64,000 bases of DNA from Psychrobacter sp. I-STPA10 (GCF_021012795.1 NZ_VFYU01000003.1:62001-126000), one strand, 5' to 3'. Numbered from the stretch's first letter, positions 36,551 to 47,136 are shown. A program made the numbers and translations. The notes: a model not told the origin generated them from the sequence alone.

Positions 36551-36938
36551 AAAATAAACCTATTGTAAATTAGCAAGTGAGAGTAAACTTGTATTTTAAA
36601 AAAATGTATATGGATAACCGCTGGGTTATTATAGTGGTTGCAGGTTAAATAACAACCGTGGGTAGCGTTTAATTGTAAGATGATTTTTAATGATAAATTG
36701 GCCGCTATTGGTTTTGTAAAATATTGACTTTCTTTGAGTTTATAAAAATTGTGAGCATTGGCAGTTTTTTAGTTTGCTTGCTGTTAGTTGTCAGTAGTAA
36801 AGGTTAGTTGTACTACTTATTTGGGTAGATGTTTTATAAGCATAAGCACTTAGGGGCTATAGAACATACCATCTATTATGTTAAAGCTAAAAAACCACCA
36901 ATATATTTTATGTACTAAAAATTTACTAAAATAGCTTA
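36551..36938. other. Gene-free region between hemB and rep
   Basis: These 388 bp of AT-rich DNA hold no credible gene or strong hairpin. They should contain the rep promoter and the hemB 3' end. Confidence 0.45.
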
Positions 36939-38000
<1,062 letters not shown>

Positions 38001-38073
38001 TCAATAAAGTAACAAGATGATGGGGTTGAGTTATGATAGAATTATTTTCCCATTATAGCCTAAGGAAGGTTTT

Positions 38074-38628
38074 ATGACGACTCAAACTGATGATGTAGGT
38101 GAAAGTAGTGAGTATTCTGATTTAATGAATGACCATGACGTTTTGCTAGCTATGCAGAGCCAAAATAATGCAATAGATTCATCTATGTTTCTTGATTTTG
38201 TCGGTAAGAAGGTGATTGAAGTCTTTAATAATAGCCCGTATTTACAGTTTAATCAGATGCAAATGCGTTTTGAAGAAGGTGAGATACGAGGCTATTTTGA
38301 TACCAGAGAAGAGCTCATCGGTAATGTTAATTTTAATATTCTACATGGTGGTGTGGCGGCGACAATGTTGGACAGCATTGGTGGTGTTGTGGCGATGTTT
38401 GAGATTTTGCGCCGCAATCAAGGTGATATGAATGAGCAGATGAAAAAAATCAGCCGCCTCGCCACTGTCGATTTGCGTATTGATTATATTTCTCCAGGAT
38501 TAGGTAAGCAGTTTATTGCGACTGCTGAGGTAATAAGAATGGGACGCAAAGGCTGTACCACACGTATGCAAATGGTTAATGATGAAGGTAAATTAATTGC
38601 AGTGGGTATGGCAAGCTTTGCCTTTTAG
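38074..38628 (+). CDS. Hotdog-fold thioesterase family protein
   Basis: The second half (about 75-184) has the PaaI/YigI thioesterase pattern: an N-terminal beta strand, FNILHGGVAATMLDSIGGV (the HGG loop and the central hotdog helix), VDLRIDYISPG and a closing GKLIAVGMASFAF strand. It probably hydrolyses an acyl-CoA; the substrate is unknown. TAAGGAAGG lies before the ATG. The stop codon TAG is formed across the junction with a mobile element: TA belongs to the target site and G is the first base of the element. Removing the element would leave TAA, so the protein is unchanged. Confidence 0.86.
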   Translation: MTTQTDDVGESSEYSDLMNDHDVLLAMQSQNNAIDSSMFLDFVGKKVIEVFNNSPYLQFNQMQMRFEEGEIRGYFDTREELIGNVNFNILHGGVAATMLDSIGGVVAMFEILRRNQGDMNEQMKKISRLATVDLRIDYISPGLGKQFIATAEVIRMGRKGCTTRMQMVNDEGKLIAVGMASFAF

Positions 38629-38790
38629 AACCTATATTCACAACCCATAATGGTGGCTTTTTGCCTAAAATAGACGTACTACAGCGTTAAATTTTGGGTT
38701 AAATAGAGTGACTATTCGCCCCAAAATTTGCCTTGTATTACGCAATTTTAGTTTAAAACTCCCCTGATTTTGGATTATGAATACAGGTTC
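38628..38790. mobile_element. Miniature inverted-repeat element, 163 bp (long form)
   Basis: The ends read GAACCTATATTCACAACCC and, on the other strand, GAACCTGTATTCATAATCC, with about 20 of 24 terminal bases matching. TTA flanks both sides (38625-38627 and 38791-38793). The interior is non-coding. The element at 7289-7375 equals the reverse complement of this one with 76 bp removed between two ATTTTGG copies (38691-38697 and 38767-38773). Confidence 0.87.
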
Positions 38791-38873
38791 TTAATCTAAC
38801 ATTGCTTTATTTGAAATTTGGCTGGTTAATAAGACACCAGTTATGAGTACTACATTATTTTTATATACTTTAC

Positions 38874-39012
38874 GCCACTCTCAACTTATAAGACCCCCTC
38901 CTAACCTCCCCCTTAAAAAGGGGGAGGAACTGGTTTTTAAGTCCTCCCCTTACTTCAAGGGGAGGGTATGGGAGGGGTCATATATGATTTTATCAAATAA
39001 AGTTGAGAGTGG
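38874..39012. repeat. Nested palindromic repeat element, about 139 bp
   Basis: Outer arms CCACTCTCAACTTA (from 38875) and TAAAGTTGAGAGTGG (38998-39012) enclose an inner palindrome from GACCCCCTCC (38892) to GGAGGGGTC (38979). Inside this are two short hairpins, CCTCCCCCTT/AAGGGGGAGG and CCTCCCCTT/AAGGGGAGG. The C/G-rich blocks stand out sharply from the AT-rich surroundings. An open frame across it is only a by-product of the repeats. Confidence 0.75.
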
Positions 39013-39030
39013 GGTATACTTTATAAGAAT

Positions 39031-39066
39031 AAAGGGCTGTCTATTTTTTAGACAACCCTTTGTGTT
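39031..39066. terminator. Terminator-like hairpin at the end of the efflux operon
   Basis: AAAGGGCTGTCTA (39031-39043) pairs with TAGACAACCCTTT (39049-39061) with one mismatch. GTGTTTTT follows on the plus strand. It lies 34 bp beyond the stop of the minus-strand outer-membrane channel gene. Confidence 0.65.
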
Positions 39067-39094
39067 TTTAAGTATGATAGGTTACTTAAGTTCG

Positions 39095-41068
39095 TTATTT
39101 ATCAGTTGGTACAGTGACAATAACAGCTTCAACAGCTTCTTCGACAACCTCTTCGGTGGGCATGGGGTGTTCTTCTAAAAGTGATAGCATTTTTTGTTTG
39201 TCAAATACTGCCACATCATCGGGTATATTATTTTGCTCTGTCTCTGAAGTTTCTTCTATAACCACAGGTTCTTCTATGAGTACAGGCGTCTCAGTTTCCA
39301 TGGTCTCTTTGGTCATAGTCTCTTTGGTAGCTTCTTTATTTTCTAACAGCATTTTTGCTTGCGGTATGTTCACTTGGGTTAGCTGAACAATAGCAGCATC
39401 TACTTTAGAATCACGGTTTAAATCAACTTTTGCCAAAGTTTTAGGCTGAGTGATTGTTACGGGTGATTCAAGCTCAATGGCTTGGGCCTCTTCAGCAGTA
39501 ATCATAGGTGCTGAGCTGGCTGCTTTGATGGCATTTTCAGCAATCGTTTCATTGGATTCAGGAGTCAAAATGTTAACCAAATTGCGATGCTGTGGGGTTA
39601 GTATGGCGACAGGTTCAATGAGATTTGCCCCACCACCCAATACTTTATATAAGTCGATTTGACTGGTTAGTTTTTCACGTTCCAGGTTTAAGATGCTTTG
39701 CTGGGTAGAAAACAATGAACGCTGTGCATCAAGTACACTTAGATAATCATCAACTTGAGCTTTATAGCGGGCTTCAGAGATATTATACAGCTCATCATAG
39801 CTTTGTTGTAAGCGGTATTGTGCATCTAGGCGAGCTGCTAAAGTGGCTTTGTCTGCCAGTACATCATTGACTTCTTTAAAAGCAGTTTGGATGGCTTTTT
39901 CATAGTTATTTAATGCTTGTTCACGTTCAATTTGTGCCATAGCATAATTGGCATCTAGTTTGCCTGCATCAAAGATAGGGATGCTAATAGAAGGGCCAAA
40001 AGACCAGCTTGTAGAGGTGTTTTTGAGTAGATTGCTCAAATCACTGCTAGAGTAGCCAAGCTGTCCTGTTAGGCTGATACTGGGATAATATGCAGTGCGA
40101 GCCACTTCAATATTAGCTCCAGCAGCTTTTAGGTTATATTCTGCTTGTAAGATATCTGGACGATAACGCAGTAGCTCACTGGGTAACCCAGGATTATTAA
40201 TTTTATCAGTGGCAATACTGGGTACAGCAGGGGCAGGCATTAGCTGTGTTGGTATTGGTACACCAACGAGGTATTGCAGCGCATTTTTGGCTTTTTCGAT
40301 GTTGCTTTGTGCCTCCAAGATAGCAATGCGAGCCGTTTCTGCGGCAATTTCAGATTGTAATGAGGGGGCTTTAGAATCAATACCTGCTGCTAAGCGAGCT
40401 TTGGTAATACGTAGTGATTCAAGGCGGGTTAAATACGTTTGCTCAGCTAACTCAAATTGTTTTAATTGGTAGCTTAGGTTGACATAACTGGCAGCAATAT
40501 TGCTAATAAGGCTCACTTGAGCTGTATCTTTGGCAGCGGTGGTTGCCAAAAAGTTTTGCAATGCTTGCTCTTTCATATTGGCAATTTTGCCCCAAAAATC
40601 TAGCTCATAACTTGCCATACCTAGATTGACGTTATAGCCACCGCTCGGGTTTTTATCTAAGGCATGATTTGCAGAGCGGGTATAGCCACCATTGGCATTA
40701 ACACTGATACGGTCATCAGTCTCACTAATACCATATTGGGCTTGTGCTTTTCTAATTGCTAAAGCGGCTTGGCTGATGTCTTTGTTATTTTCTAAACCAA
40801 TAGCAATCAGTGCTTTTAGTTTGTCATCAGTATAAAAATCTTGCCAGCGTAGTGCTGCTTGGCTGCTAGGTTGTGTGTTATTTTGGCTAGCAAGCAAAGG
40901 ATAGCTGTCACTGGTAGAAATATTGGGACGAGCGACAATAGGGGTGTTTTGTGCCGCTGGTATGCTGTTACATGCTGCCATACTGGCAACTAAAGCGGTG
41001 ATACCAGACAAACGCAACCACTTAGCACAGGTATAACGATGGCGTGAGTATAAATGGACAATCGTCAT
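39095..41068 (-). CDS. RND efflux outer-membrane channel (OprM/AdeC-like) with long C-terminal extension
   Basis: This is the outer-membrane exit duct of a tripartite drug pump. A lipobox MAAC near residue 33 indicates lipid anchoring. Two OEP repeats follow (about 60-480), with SYELDFWGKI, NLSYQLKQFELAEQ, RYRPDILQAEYNLKAAGANIEVAR and the second-repeat LSVLDAQRSLFSTQQ. Family members end soon after the KVLGGG seen here at about residue 480. This one runs on for about 175 residues, rich in Glu, Thr and Val, with TKETMTKETMETET and EEPVVIEE repeats. The start overlaps the stop of the pump gene by one base. The extension should be periplasmic; its role is unknown. Confidence 0.92.
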   Translation of the reverse strand: MTIVHLYSRHRYTCAKWLRLSGITALVASMAACNSIPAAQNTPIVARPNISTSDSYPLLASQNNTQPSSQAALRWQDFYTDDKLKALIAIGLENNKDISQAALAIRKAQAQYGISETDDRISVNANGGYTRSANHALDKNPSGGYNVNLGMASYELDFWGKIANMKEQALQNFLATTAAKDTAQVSLISNIAASYVNLSYQLKQFELAEQTYLTRLESLRITKARLAAGIDSKAPSLQSEIAAETARIAILEAQSNIEKAKNALQYLVGVPIPTQLMPAPAVPSIATDKINNPGLPSELLRYRPDILQAEYNLKAAGANIEVARTAYYPSISLTGQLGYSSSDLSNLLKNTSTSWSFGPSISIPIFDAGKLDANYAMAQIEREQALNNYEKAIQTAFKEVNDVLADKATLAARLDAQYRLQQSYDELYNISEARYKAQVDDYLSVLDAQRSLFSTQQSILNLEREKLTSQIDLYKVLGGGANLIEPVAILTPQHRNLVNILTPESNETIAENAIKAASSAPMITAEEAQAIELESPVTITQPKTLAKVDLNRDSKVDAAIVQLTQVNIPQAKMLLENKEATKETMTKETMETETPVLIEEPVVIEETSETEQNNIPDDVAVFDKQKMLSLLEEHPMPTEEVVEEAVEAVIVTVPTDK

Positions 41069-44000
41069 TATAAGTTTTCTCCAGAATGTGTTGGCTGTTG
41101 CTTGAGTGGTTTATTATGGACTTTATTTGGGAATATTGAACGTACCCAGATATAAAACATGGGAATAAAGAAAATTCCTAGTAAGGTAGCACTTAATACA
41201 CCACCCAATACACTGGTACCGATGGCATTTTGGCTACCAGAACCTGCACCTGTGGCGATAAATAATGGCACAACACCGATACCAAAGGCAAGTGAAGTCA
41301 TAATAATAGGACGTAAGCGTTGCCTAGCCGCTGTCATTACTGATTCTTTTAGGCTATAGCCCGCTTCTTGGTATTCTTTAGCAAATTCAATGATTAAGAT
41401 AGCATTTTTAGCAGACAAACCGACCACCGTCAATAAGCCAACTTGTAAATAAACGTCATTGGCAAAGTCGCGTCCCCATGTCATTAAGGCAGCACCCAAG
41501 ACACCCAGTGGGATGACTAACATCACTGCAAAAGGAATGGACCAGCTTTCATACAATGCCGCCAGACACAAAAATACAACTAAGATAGATAATGCATATA
41601 GCATAGGGGCTTGGTCGCCTGATTTTTTCTCTTCAAGTGACATACCAGTCCATTCATAATCAACCCCAGCAGGTAGCTGTGCAACCATCTGCTCCATGGC
41701 AGTCATGGCATCTCCAGAGCTGAGTCCTGGTGTGGCTGAGCCCTGCAACTTCATCGAAGAGAAGCTGTTATAACGGGTGAGTCTTGGTGAGCCATAAGTC
41801 CATTCTGTACTGGTAAAGGCACCAAAGGGAATCATCTCATTAGAGTTATTGCGCACCGACCATTTACCAATATCTTCAGGATTGGTACGACTATTGGGCT
41901 GTCCTTGAACAAAGACACGTTTAATCCGACCTCGATCGACAAAGTCATTAACATAAGTAGAGCCCCAAGCTGTGGTTAATACTCCATTAATGTCTTGCAT
42001 CGACAAGCCATAAGCCGCCGCTTGGTCTTGATTGATATTCACTTTAAGCTGAGGTGCATCTTCTTGACCACTTGGACGTATCTGACCGATGGTCTCATTT
42101 TGCATTGCCATACCAATAAGCATATTGCGAGCATCAGTGAGGGATTCATGTCCAATATTGCCAGTGTCTTGTAGTATTAATTCAAAGCCACTGGCTTCTC
42201 CAAGCTCAGGAATGGCAGGTGGAATGGTGCTATAAACCGTTGCTTTATTAAACTGAGTAAAGAAGTAGCCATTGGCTTTTTCAGCAATGGTTTTTGCCGA
42301 GTTTGCTGCACCAAGACGTTCGCTCCAATCAGTGAGGCGCACGAAGGCAATACCCATATTCTGTCCTGCACCTGCAAAACTAAAGCCAGAAACAGCAAAG
42401 ACATCTGAAACATTCCCTTTTTCTTGAGTTTCAAAGTATTCAGTCACTGTGTGCATCACATCTTGAGTTTCATCCAATGTTGAGCCTGCTGGTAATTGCA
42501 CTAATGTCAGCATAATGCCTTGGTCTTCATCAGGCAAAAATGAACCTGGAATACGCATAAATACAGCAACCAACAAGCCAATAATAAGCACATAAGGAAT
42601 AAGGTACAACCATCTTACGCCAAAGCTTTTGCCAACAAAGCCCTCATAGCGTTTACTTAAGCTATAAAAGCTACGGTTAAACCATGCAAAAAATCCTTTA
42701 CGATTTTCATCTTGTTTGTCATGGCTTTTGCCACGTTTTAAGATAGTGACACACAATGCAGGAGTGAAAATCAATGCCACAATGGCAGATAAGGTCATAC
42801 TACTGATAAGCGTGATGGCAAATTGACGATAAATCACCCCAGTTGAGCCGCCAAAGAACGCCATGGGTACAAAGACAGCCGATAAGATGACTGCAATACC
42901 GATGACCACTTTACTAATCTCTCGCATACTCTCTAAAGTAGCATCTTTGACAGAAATGTCAGAATTTTCCTCAAGCAATCGCTCTACGTTTTCGACCACC
43001 ACAATGGCATCATCGACTAGTAGACCAATAGATAGTACCATTGCAAACATGGTTAATACATTGATACTAAAACCAATGGCATAAAGAACTCCAAATGTTC
43101 CTAGTAACACCACAGGGACAGCAAGTGTGGGAATGATGGTGGCACGCCAGTTTTGTAAAAACAAGAACATTACCAAAAACACCAATACAATGGCTTCTAG
43201 TAGAGTATGAGCTACTTGCTCAATGGATAACTTAACAAATGGTGTGGTGTCATAGGGGACTTTGACTTCTAAACCAGAGGGAAAGTTTTTCTCTAGCTCA
43301 GCCATGCGTTCAGCAATCGCTTCTCGGGTATCTAAAGCATTTGCTCCTGAGGCTAAAGCAATCCCCATACCAGCCGCAGGTTTTCCATTATAGGAAGATA
43401 TCACACTATAGTCTTCACTACCAATTTCAACCCTTGCCACATCACCCAAACGAACTTGTGCACCAGCTGTATCTGTTTTTAGTAAGATATTTTTAAAATT
43501 ATCGGGAGTTTGTAGATAACTTTGTACTGTTACTGTGGCATTAATAACTTGTTGCTCAGCATCAGCAGGTGCTTGTCCTAGTTGTCCTGCAGACACTTGG
43601 GCATTTTGTGCCTGTATGGCATGGATAATGTCTGAGGGCATTAGGTGGTAGTTGCGTAGACTTTCAGGATCAAGCCAAATACGCATGGCATAAGGAGAAC
43701 CAAACACAGTGACATCACCAACCCCTTCCACACGGCTAAGCTGATCGGTGATATTGGTATTAATATAATCAGCAATATCCGCTCTATCCATGTTACCGTT
43801 AGTTGAGATAAATGCTTGCACCATCAAAAAACCACTGGATGATTTAGCAACATTGATCCCTTGTCTTTGTACGATTTGAGGTAGCTGACTGGTGGCGGCT
43901 TGTAGTTTGTTTTGTACTTGTACCTGTGCTTGATCTGGATCAATACCATTTTCAAAGGTTAGGGTTATCGAAGCCGATCCATTTGATGAACTTGATGATG

Positions 44001-44238
44001 ACATATACATTAAGCCATCTAGCCCTTTCATACGTTGCTCAATAATTTGTACCACTGAATCTTCTAATGTCTGTGCATTAGCACCAGGGTAGGTAGCACT
44101 GATGGTAATGGTTGGTGGTGCAATACGAGGATACTGCTCAATGGGTAGATTGATAACTGCAATGACACCCATTACCATGATTAAAATGGCGATCACCCAA
44201 GCAAAAATAGGGCGATGAATAAAAAACTTTGACATCAT
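41068..44238 (-). CDS. RND multidrug efflux pump, inner-membrane transporter (AcrB/MexB family)
   Basis: This is a proton-driven HAE1 exporter of 1056 residues with twelve membrane helices and two large periplasmic loops. The N-terminus FFIHRPIFAWVIAILIMVMG is typical. The proton relay is present as the Asp pair in GLLVDDAIVVVENVER and the lysine in SAKNAILIIEFAKE. Substrates probably include antibiotics, dyes and detergents, as in AcrB, MexB and AdeB, but the specificity cannot be read. It is the middle gene of a three-gene operon: its start is 6 bp after the adaptor gene and its stop overlaps the channel gene. No dedicated regulator gene is adjacent. Confidence 0.95.
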   Translation of the reverse strand: MMSKFFIHRPIFAWVIAILIMVMGVIAVINLPIEQYPRIAPPTITISATYPGANAQTLEDSVVQIIEQRMKGLDGLMYMSSSSSSNGSASITLTFENGIDPDQAQVQVQNKLQAATSQLPQIVQRQGINVAKSSSGFLMVQAFISTNGNMDRADIADYINTNITDQLSRVEGVGDVTVFGSPYAMRIWLDPESLRNYHLMPSDIIHAIQAQNAQVSAGQLGQAPADAEQQVINATVTVQSYLQTPDNFKNILLKTDTAGAQVRLGDVARVEIGSEDYSVISSYNGKPAAGMGIALASGANALDTREAIAERMAELEKNFPSGLEVKVPYDTTPFVKLSIEQVAHTLLEAIVLVFLVMFLFLQNWRATIIPTLAVPVVLLGTFGVLYAIGFSINVLTMFAMVLSIGLLVDDAIVVVENVERLLEENSDISVKDATLESMREISKVVIGIAVILSAVFVPMAFFGGSTGVIYRQFAITLISSMTLSAIVALIFTPALCVTILKRGKSHDKQDENRKGFFAWFNRSFYSLSKRYEGFVGKSFGVRWLYLIPYVLIIGLLVAVFMRIPGSFLPDEDQGIMLTLVQLPAGSTLDETQDVMHTVTEYFETQEKGNVSDVFAVSGFSFAGAGQNMGIAFVRLTDWSERLGAANSAKTIAEKANGYFFTQFNKATVYSTIPPAIPELGEASGFELILQDTGNIGHESLTDARNMLIGMAMQNETIGQIRPSGQEDAPQLKVNINQDQAAAYGLSMQDINGVLTTAWGSTYVNDFVDRGRIKRVFVQGQPNSRTNPEDIGKWSVRNNSNEMIPFGAFTSTEWTYGSPRLTRYNSFSSMKLQGSATPGLSSGDAMTAMEQMVAQLPAGVDYEWTGMSLEEKKSGDQAPMLYALSILVVFLCLAALYESWSIPFAVMLVIPLGVLGAALMTWGRDFANDVYLQVGLLTVVGLSAKNAILIIEFAKEYQEAGYSLKESVMTAARQRLRPIIMTSLAFGIGVVPLFIATGAGSGSQNAIGTSVLGGVLSATLLGIFFIPMFYIWVRSIFPNKVHNKPLKQQPTHSGENL

Positions 44239-44244
44239 ACGCTC

Positions 44245-45684
44245 CTAGTTTGTTTGTGTTGTTGCTTTGCTATTATCTGTGGCGGAGCTACTCTTATTTT
44301 CGGGTGTTACTTTGTTTGCCTTTGGTGCAATAGGTCCTTGACCAGAAGTCGGTGCAACTTGACTAATAGGTGCTGTGCCTGCCTGTGCATGACTATCTTC
44401 TGGAGGCATTGGCTTAGCAACCACTTGTTGTTCTGGTTTGACTTTTGCCCCCCCCATAATCACCACTTTTTCACCAGATTTTAGTCCATCAGTGACAATC
44501 CACTTGTTTCCAAATGTACCATCTATGGTGACAGGACGAACTTGGATTTTACTATTTGCATCGACAATATAAACCTGGGCATCACCTTTAGGTGTACGCA
44601 TAATGGCACTTTGGGGTAGCAAAACAGCATTATTAAGCACACCTTGGGTCAGTTTGGCAGTGACAAACATACCTGGAAGCAACAGGTTTTGTTCATTTGG
44701 GAAGATGGCTCTTAAGGTCACGCCGCCCGTATCAGCATTGACCTTGGCATCTATCAGTGATAGTTGCCCTAATACTGGATAAGTAGAATCATCTTCTAGC
44801 ATTAGCTCAACAGTGCTATTACCTGCTTGCAGTTCACCTGTAGCTTGTTGTTGTTTTAGTTTGAGTAAATCGGCAGATGATTGGCTGATATCAACATATA
44901 TAGGATTGAGTTGTTCAATCGTGACTAAAGGTTCTCCTTGACTGGCACTGACCAATGCACCTGCAGTGACATTCGAAAGTCCTGTTTTACCAGAAATAGG
45001 TGCACGTACAATGGTACGATTTAAATCAATGGTACTGGTATCGAGTTTGGCTTGGGCGGTGGCGGCGGCGGCTTGCGCACTACGTATATTAGCTTGAGCC
45101 TGATCAACGGCAGCTTGAGCATTGGCAACGGCAGCTTGAGCTGTTTTGTATTTGGTCACCGCTTGGTCGACTTGCTGTTGTGAGATGGCTTGAATCTCAA
45201 GTAATGGTTGTACTCTTTGTAGATCAACATAAGCTTGTTCTTGTAATGCTTGTTGTGAGCTAAGGTTTGCTAATGTACTATTATAACTGGCTTTTGCTGT
45301 ATCAATATTAGCTTGAGCTTGCTGTAGAGCCGCTTCATTACCCACCCGTGCAGACTGGTAATTATCAATGTTAATACGATATAAAGGTTGTCCTTTTTCT
45401 ACCATGCTACCTTCTTGAAATAAGACTTCGTCAATAATACCTGAAGCTTGAGGGCGTACTTCGGCACTCTGATAAGCAGCCGTTCGTCCAGCGAAGGTCT
45501 GCTGTATGGGGACTGGTTGAAACTGCACGGGCATCACATTGACCACACTTGGTGGCATTTGTTGTTGCGCTGCTGCTTGCTGAGCCGAGCTATCTTTTTT
45601 GTCACAGCCTACCAAGGTGAGACTGGTCGTGGTTAGGCTGATAGCGACAATGAAAGTCGCTAACAGAGTCTGGGTGTGTTTCAT
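44245..45684 (-). CDS. RND efflux periplasmic adaptor lipoprotein (AcrA/MexA family)
   Basis: This membrane fusion protein bridges pump and outer channel. The start is placed at ATG 45684: from there the product begins MKHTQTLLATFIVAISL and has the lipobox LVGC, whereas the longer frame upstream adds an unrelated hydrophobic stretch. The barrel-sandwich halves (AEVRPQASGIIDEVLFQEGSMVEKG and TIVRAPISGKTG) flank a long Ala/Gln-rich coiled-coil hairpin (about 115-210) full of QAQANIDTAKA-type heptads. The C-terminal Pro/Ala/Ser/Asn tail of about 70 residues is low complexity. It is the first gene of the efflux operon. Confidence 0.93.
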   Translation of the reverse strand: MKHTQTLLATFIVAISLTTTSLTLVGCDKKDSSAQQAAAQQQMPPSVVNVMPVQFQPVPIQQTFAGRTAAYQSAEVRPQASGIIDEVLFQEGSMVEKGQPLYRINIDNYQSARVGNEAALQQAQANIDTAKASYNSTLANLSSQQALQEQAYVDLQRVQPLLEIQAISQQQVDQAVTKYKTAQAAVANAQAAVDQAQANIRSAQAAAATAQAKLDTSTIDLNRTIVRAPISGKTGLSNVTAGALVSASQGEPLVTIEQLNPIYVDISQSSADLLKLKQQQATGELQAGNSTVELMLEDDSTYPVLGQLSLIDAKVNADTGGVTLRAIFPNEQNLLLPGMFVTAKLTQGVLNNAVLLPQSAIMRTPKGDAQVYIVDANSKIQVRPVTIDGTFGNKWIVTDGLKSGEKVVIMGGAKVKPEQQVVAKPMPPEDSHAQAGTAPISQVAPTSGQGPIAPKANKVTPENKSSSATDNSKATTQTN

Positions 45685-45792
45685 GCAAGTCCTCAATAAA
45701 TAGCTGTATCTATACTTTATTATTTCTAATATGACAAAGTTAAAAAATAGGGGTTGAAGGGTAAAGTTAGTAAAAAGATTGTTCATTGTAAG

Positions 45793-45812
45793 CTATGGGG
45801 TATACCCCATAG
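45793..45812. promoter_or_regulatory. 20-bp perfect palindrome upstream of the RND operon
   Basis: CTATGGGG-TATA-CCCCATAG is fully self-complementary and lies about 110 bp before the adaptor ATG, in AT-rich DNA. It is a strong operator candidate for a dimeric repressor encoded elsewhere. Confidence 0.65.
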
Positions 45813-45995
45813 TCAAGTGGAATAATAAGCTTAATTTTAATTATAGTAATTATATAAAATATTTTATTTGTATAAGTAACATAATGGCGCAACTATTACT
45901 GACTCTAGCATCGCTTAATGCTTAATATCTCTAAGTTATATTGCACTTTGGATCATCACTTAGACCAATTTTATTTAAAATATACTTTATTTTAG

Positions 45996-47018
45996 TTATA
46001 GCAAACGTGAGCTTGCCAGTTCAGTTAGTTGCCACAATCCTTGTAAATAGCAGTTATTATTATCTATAGGCAGTGCATCTAAAGCGGCTTGCGCCATGGC
46101 TGTTTCTTGCAGTGCCCGTTGTCGGCAATACTCTAATGCACCAGATTGTTGTACTAAATTAATAACAAAGTGCACATCCTCTGTTTTGCCTGTTTGTACA
46201 GCAATACGTAGGGTATTATAGTGCTCTGAGTTTTGTTGTTTAAGTATTTCTAATGCTTTGATGGTGGGTAGCGTTGGTTTACCCTCTGCTAAATCATCAC
46301 CGAGATTTTTACCCATCACCGCGCTATCACCACTATAATCTAGCACATCATCTATAATCTGAAAGGCATTACCAAAGTGTTGTCCAAACTGTGCAAAAGC
46401 CTCCATAAGCTCTGGCTTATCATGCAAGATAGCTACCCCTTGAGTTGCCATCATAAATAAACGTGAGGTTTTACCATCAATAATACGTAGATAGTCGTCT
46501 TCTGTGGCATTGGGGTTATGTTGATGTTGGAGCTGTAATACTTCACCTTCAGCAATATCACACGTGCCATCGGAGAAAAGCTTGAGTAAAGGCAGACTAT
46601 CAAATCCTACCAATAAATTAAACGCACGTGCAATTAAATAGTCACCAACTAATACCGCCGTGGCATTATCCCATGTGGCATTAGCGGTTGGTTTGCCGCG
46701 GCGTAGTCCTGATTCATCAATGACATCATCATGTACGAGAGTGGCAGTATGCAGCATCTCAGTAATGGCAGCTAAGTGCATGGCAGGCTTTGACTGCATA
46801 TCAGCGCATAAGCGTGAACATAATAAGGTGATGAGTGGGCGCATACGTTTGCCACCAGCATCAATCACATGCTGGGAGACACTCATCACCAATTGAACTT
46901 TGGAATTGAGACTACCAAAGACTTGTTTATCCATGATAGCAAAATCTTGAGCGACGATAGATTGGATGTCTGCATAAGATAGGGTAGTAAGTGTTGTTGG
47001 TAAAGAAGAAGATGTCAT
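45996..47018 (-). CDS. ispB: Octaprenyl diphosphate synthase (long-chain polyprenyl synthase)
   Basis: IspB makes the polyprenyl side chain of ubiquinone by adding isopentenyl units. The first Asp-rich motif DDVID lies in ATLVHDDVIDES and the second in FQIIDDVLDYSGD, with GGKRMRPLI near the N-terminus. The residue five before the first motif is alanine, which suits long-chain products. It is divergent from rplU, the same arrangement as in E. coli and many relatives. The length of 340 residues is slightly above the norm. Confidence 0.94.
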   Translation of the reverse strand: MTSSSLPTTLTTLSYADIQSIVAQDFAIMDKQVFGSLNSKVQLVMSVSQHVIDAGGKRMRPLITLLCSRLCADMQSKPAMHLAAITEMLHTATLVHDDVIDESGLRRGKPTANATWDNATAVLVGDYLIARAFNLLVGFDSLPLLKLFSDGTCDIAEGEVLQLQHQHNPNATEDDYLRIIDGKTSRLFMMATQGVAILHDKPELMEAFAQFGQHFGNAFQIIDDVLDYSGDSAVMGKNLGDDLAEGKPTLPTIKALEILKQQNSEHYNTLRIAVQTGKTEDVHFVINLVQQSGALEYCRQRALQETAMAQAALDALPIDNNNCYLQGLWQLTELASSRLL

Positions 47019-47107
47019 GGAGGCTACTTAATTAATATGAATGATTATTATGGTGTTGTTTGCAATTTGCTATGTATGATAGCATAGCTCAAGATGGCAA
47101 TCATCTC

Positions 47108-47136
47108 TTGCAATTATACTAAAAATTACGTAGAAT
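47108..47136 (+). promoter_or_regulatory. Candidate sigma-70 promoter of rplU-rpmA
   Basis: TTGCAA (47108-47113) and TAGAAT (47131-47136) have a 17-bp spacer and lie about 88 bp before the rplU ATG. This is the best promoter-like sequence in the divergent ispB/rplU gap. Confidence 0.5.

Noticed and set aside
38843-39178. Open frame of 111 codons on the plus strand after the thioesterase gene
   Set aside because: It runs through the nested palindrome element and the efflux operon terminator, has no ribosome site, and its Pro/Gly/Lys-rich middle is a translation of the C/G blocks.
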